This document shows positions 5,017 to 6,916 of a DNA stretch of 6,916 nucleotides, one piece after another. Positions within the stretch are counted from its first letter, which is position 1. Each line of letters begins with the position of its first letter. This stretch comes from JBKJTP01 sp046590195 (GTDB lineage: Bacteria > Bacteroidota > Ignavibacteria > Palsa-1295), in NCBI GenBank assembly GCA_046590195.1, contig JBKJTP010000196.1, positions 1 through 6,916 of the forward strand. The letters are read 5' to 3'. Below the pieces are notes generated by a model. The model was not told where the DNA came from. It ran no database searches and saw only the letters and a program-made list of their open reading frames with translations. The position numbers and the translations under genes are program-made.

Positions 5017-5085
5017 GTCATTGCGAGGAGGCGTGGATCGCCTAAAGCGATCGAGCCGACGTGGTAATCGGGTCGGGACTACCAC
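5017..5085. repeat. Folded interspersed repeat upstream of msrB
   Basis: The element opens with GTCATTGCGAGGAGG and contains the hairpin GATCGC-CTAAA-GCGATC (5036-5052). It closes with GTGGTA (5061-5066) pairing to TACCAC (5080-5085) across 13 nt. The GTCATTGCGAGGA...GTGGTAATC layout resembles a widespread class of short intergenic repeats recalled from many bacterial genomes; copy number here cannot be judged from one window. It ends 7 bp before the msrB start and so forms most of its leader. Confidence 0.6.
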
Positions 5086-5222
5086 CGAGTTGTCCCAAAA
5101 GTATACTCCTATATACCGATTTGGTTACGGATTGGATTCATTCGGCTGTTGGAGAGCTTTTCCCAAAGGCGCAGAAGCATACCTGTACCTCATGGCTCCT
5201 AAATCCCAGACACTAGCACCAA

Positions 5223-5663
5223 ATGCTTAGACGTACACTGATTGCTGCCATATTATTTCTCTCCGGTTGTACGCCTCACATGCATCCTTCGGGAGAATTC
5301 ACGCTAACTCTTAAACGCACGGGATGCGAAGGTACGTGTCCTATCTATACGACTGAGATCCATTCTTCCGGACTTGTTCGATTTGATAGCGGCCTTTACG
5401 TCCATGAAGGCAGTTTCACCTACTCTGTGCCGAGATCAACTATTGACTCAGTGATCAATTACATTAATGAGTCTGGGGTTCTCGCACATGGCATTCATCA
5501 CCAACCCGGATATGACGCATCCGAACGGTACGTCGGGTTGACCCAATTTGGCAGAGGACGATGGGCAGTAGACTGGAGGATGGATTCAGACGTAGAGCGA
5601 GCGATTCAAGCTGTCGAATCAATCATTGGATTCACTCCGCATCATCGAGGAAGAGACATGTAG
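5223..5663 (+). CDS. DUF6438-domain lipoprotein
   Basis: This is a 146-residue product. MLRRTLIAAILFLSGC is a lipoprotein signal with Cys16 lipidated. The mature part starts with LTLKRTGCEGTCPIYTTEIHSSGLVRFDSG, matching the DUF6438 signature of a C-x-G-x-C-P-x-Y motif (Cys35, Cys39, Pro40, Tyr42) followed by a beta-strand pattern with a Gly turn. The function of this family is not known; the paired cysteines could form a disulfide in the periplasm. It is divergent from msrB across about 210 bp and convergent with the glycosidase gene. No Shine-Dalgarno is visible before the ATG, so the start rests on the signal peptide. The 73 bp after its stop contain a 7-bp stem (5670-5676 with 5691-5697) without a U-run. 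Confidence 0.85.
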   Translation: MLRRTLIAAILFLSGCTPHMHPSGEFTLTLKRTGCEGTCPIYTTEIHSSGLVRFDSGLYVHEGSFTYSVPRSTIDSVINYINESGVLAHGIHHQPGYDASERYVGLTQFGRGRWAVDWRMDSDVERAIQAVESIIGFTPHHRGRDM

Positions 5664-5717
5664 AGAGGCCTATCTCTCAGCTCCAAACCCGAGATAGTGT
5701 CGACATAAACATTTTTA

Positions 5718-5740
5718 CGCAGGCTAAGACCTGCGCCTAC
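5718..5740 (-). repeat. Divergent type B REP at the 3' end of the glycosidase gene
   Basis: On the minus strand GTAG (5740-5737), one G, then stem CGCAGG (5735-5730), loop TCTTAG, and stem CCTGCG (5723-5718). It shares GTAG and the TTAGCYTGYG right half with the REPs flanking RAYT2, but the left half differs and the stem is fully paired. The TAG of GTAG is the stop codon of the glycosidase gene. Confidence 0.75.
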
Positions 5741-6876
5741 CGGGATGCGACGGGCCGCTTCAATCGTATACGGTCTAGTCGCTGCGCTGACTTCAGCGCT
5801 TGCAGCATTGGCTTATAGATCTCGCGGCGTTTGGTGGTGGCGCAGATATCCCAGAGGCCGAGCGGCGTCCAGAGCGTTTGTTCATGCCACTCGGGCATGC
5901 CGAGGATAGGGTAGAGGCATACGCCAAGCAGCGGGATGCCTTCTTCGAGTATCGCTTCTGATTCCAGCGCAACTTCAGTGATCCAGCGCGGACGGTTGTC
6001 GCCGACGTGACTCGTCTCGGTGATCATCAGCTCGCCGCCGTAGCGCTCGTGCACGGTGCGGATAAGCTGGCGTAATGGTACGCGGCGCGGATCGTCATCA
6101 GCGAGCGGGCCTTCGTCAAGCCCGAGCTCCCACTGATTCGTCCAGTAGTAATTCATTCCGATGATATCGAGATGCTTGCGCGAGCCGCCAAGCTCCGGAT
6201 GCAACTTGCCGCAAATCATATCCCACGACTGAAACACGACCGAGCTATTGAAGCCATCGCAATCCTGTTGCATCTCCGGCTTGCCAGTTTGCGGCACAAC
6301 GTAGCACAGCGGATCGGCATTGACGATGCGCGCTGCGGGACATACTTCCCACATCGCATCGATGCCACGTATCGCTGCACGACACAGCGAGTACTTCAAC
6401 TCATATCCGTGCCCCGTAACATGCGGCGCGAACTTGCCAACTTCCGCTGCAGCCCATGAGAAATACGATGGCTCGTTCAGCGGCGTGACGTAGATGGTGC
6501 CGTCAGTATTCTCGCTGATGAACTTCACACACGCGCGGCAGTACGCAGCGAAGCGCTCAGCAAATTCCTCGCTAAACAGATCGACACCTCGCGGATAGCC
6601 GTAGTGGAAGAGATCCCAGATCACCTCGATGCCGTGCTTGCGTGCAGCATCCACGAACGGCTTAACGGTAGAGAAGTCATACACGCCATTACCTCGATCG
6701 ACGATCGGCCAACGAATGGCCTCGCGCACTGCGTGAATACCGACCTCTTTCAGGCGGCGATAATCCTCGTCAGCATGATGATCGTGCCACGTCGCGCGGA
6801 TCTGATCGATCCACTCGCGCTTCTCATTGAAGCCCGTGGCGCACTCAAATCCGGCAAAGAAAAAGCTCTTGAACAC
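5737..6876 (-). CDS. GH1-like clan GH-A glycoside hydrolase (beta-glycosidase type)
   Basis: There are 379 residues from a GTG at 6876, without a signal peptide, so probably cytoplasmic. A TIM-barrel pattern opens with FFFAGFECATGFN and continues with VREAIRWPIVD (about 50-60) and VIWDLFHYGYP (about 85-95). TPLNEPSYFSW at about 131-141 has the acid/base Glu135. LDIIGMNYYWTNQWE (about 236-250) follows, and LMITETSHVG (about 283-292) has the probable nucleophile Glu287. The retaining mechanism is expected from these two glutamates; the substrate cannot be told. The N-terminus matches the expected beginning of the barrel, but no Shine-Dalgarno precedes the GTG and the frame is open to the window edge, so the true start may lie upstream. 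The stop codon is part of a REP, so the original C-terminus may have been altered. Confidence 0.87.
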   Translation of the reverse strand: MFKSFFFAGFECATGFNEKREWIDQIRATWHDHHADEDYRRLKEVGIHAVREAIRWPIVDRGNGVYDFSTVKPFVDAARKHGIEVIWDLFHYGYPRGVDLFSEEFAERFAAYCRACVKFISENTDGTIYVTPLNEPSYFSWAAAEVGKFAPHVTGHGYELKYSLCRAAIRGIDAMWEVCPAARIVNADPLCYVVPQTGKPEMQQDCDGFNSSVVFQSWDMICGKLHPELGGSRKHLDIIGMNYYWTNQWELGLDEGPLADDDPRRVPLRQLIRTVHERYGGELMITETSHVGDNRPRWITEVALESEAILEEGIPLLGVCLYPILGMPEWHEQTLWTPLGLWDICATTKRREIYKPMLQALKSAQRLDRIRLKRPVASR

Positions 6877-6916
6877 GCAGGTATAAATTCGTGGGGTAGC
6901 AGTCGGCCGCGGTGGG

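Noticed and set aside
5100..5107. Palindrome AGTATACT as a promoter or operator between msrB and the DUF6438 gene
   Set aside because: It could be a -10 element for msrB, but no -35 match at normal spacing was found and an 8-bp palindrome is not distinctive.
5661..5716. Intrinsic terminator after the DUF6438 gene
   Set aside because: The stem CTATCTC/GAGATAG has a 14-nt loop, modest GC and no adjacent U-run. The T-run at 5712-5716 is too far away.
5561..5818. 85-codon open frame on the plus strand
   Set aside because: It is an out-of-frame reading of the DUF6438 gene continuing into the glycosidase 3' end.

Overview
The window is a gene-dense bacterial chromosome segment shaped by REP-type palindromes and two REP-associated tyrosine transposases (RAYTs). 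The host genes are moderately GC-rich, several starts are non-ATG or lack a clear Shine-Dalgarno, there are three lipoprotein-type envelope genes including a DUF6438 protein, and a GTCATTGCGAGGA-type interspersed repeat is present. Together these suggest a Gram-negative member of the Bacteroidota/Chlorobiota/Ignavibacteria neighbourhood. This placement is only an inference.

Layout. Positions 1-580 (minus) hold RAYT1, whose 3' end lies beyond the window. Positions 694-2014 (minus) hold a two-gene unit: a DinB-family protein followed by a secreted protein with a DsbD N-terminal-like domain. Positions 2015-2339 are a divergent intergenic region carrying two inverted REP hairpins and a third palindrome. 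Positions 2340-3797 (plus) are a tightly packed run of four ORFs: a small membrane-anchored ORF, a low-GC lipoprotein, a small helical protein, and a PduO-type corrinoid adenosyltransferase. Positions 3798-4466 are a complete RAYT unit, with RAYT2 between perfect 34-bp inverted copies of its REP hairpin, in the gap between two convergent genes. Positions 4471-5010 (minus) are a lipoprotein MsrB. Positions 5017-5085 are a folded interspersed repeat in front of msrB. Positions 5223-5663 (plus) are a DUF6438 lipoprotein. Positions 5737-6876 (minus) are a GH1-like clan GH-A glycoside hydrolase whose stop codon lies inside a REP.

The unifying signal is six REP hairpins, each with the tetranucleotide GTAG on the 5' side of the stem, as known for REP/RAYT systems. 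Type A (three copies, stem GGCCAC-W-T) sits around RAYT1 and the dinB intergenic region. Type B (two copies flanking RAYT2 plus a divergent third copy at the glycosidase 3' end) sits with RAYT2. Four of the six lie 0-12 nt after the stop codon of a host gene, in that gene's sense direction. No CRISPR array, tRNA, rRNA, phage or conjugation gene was seen.
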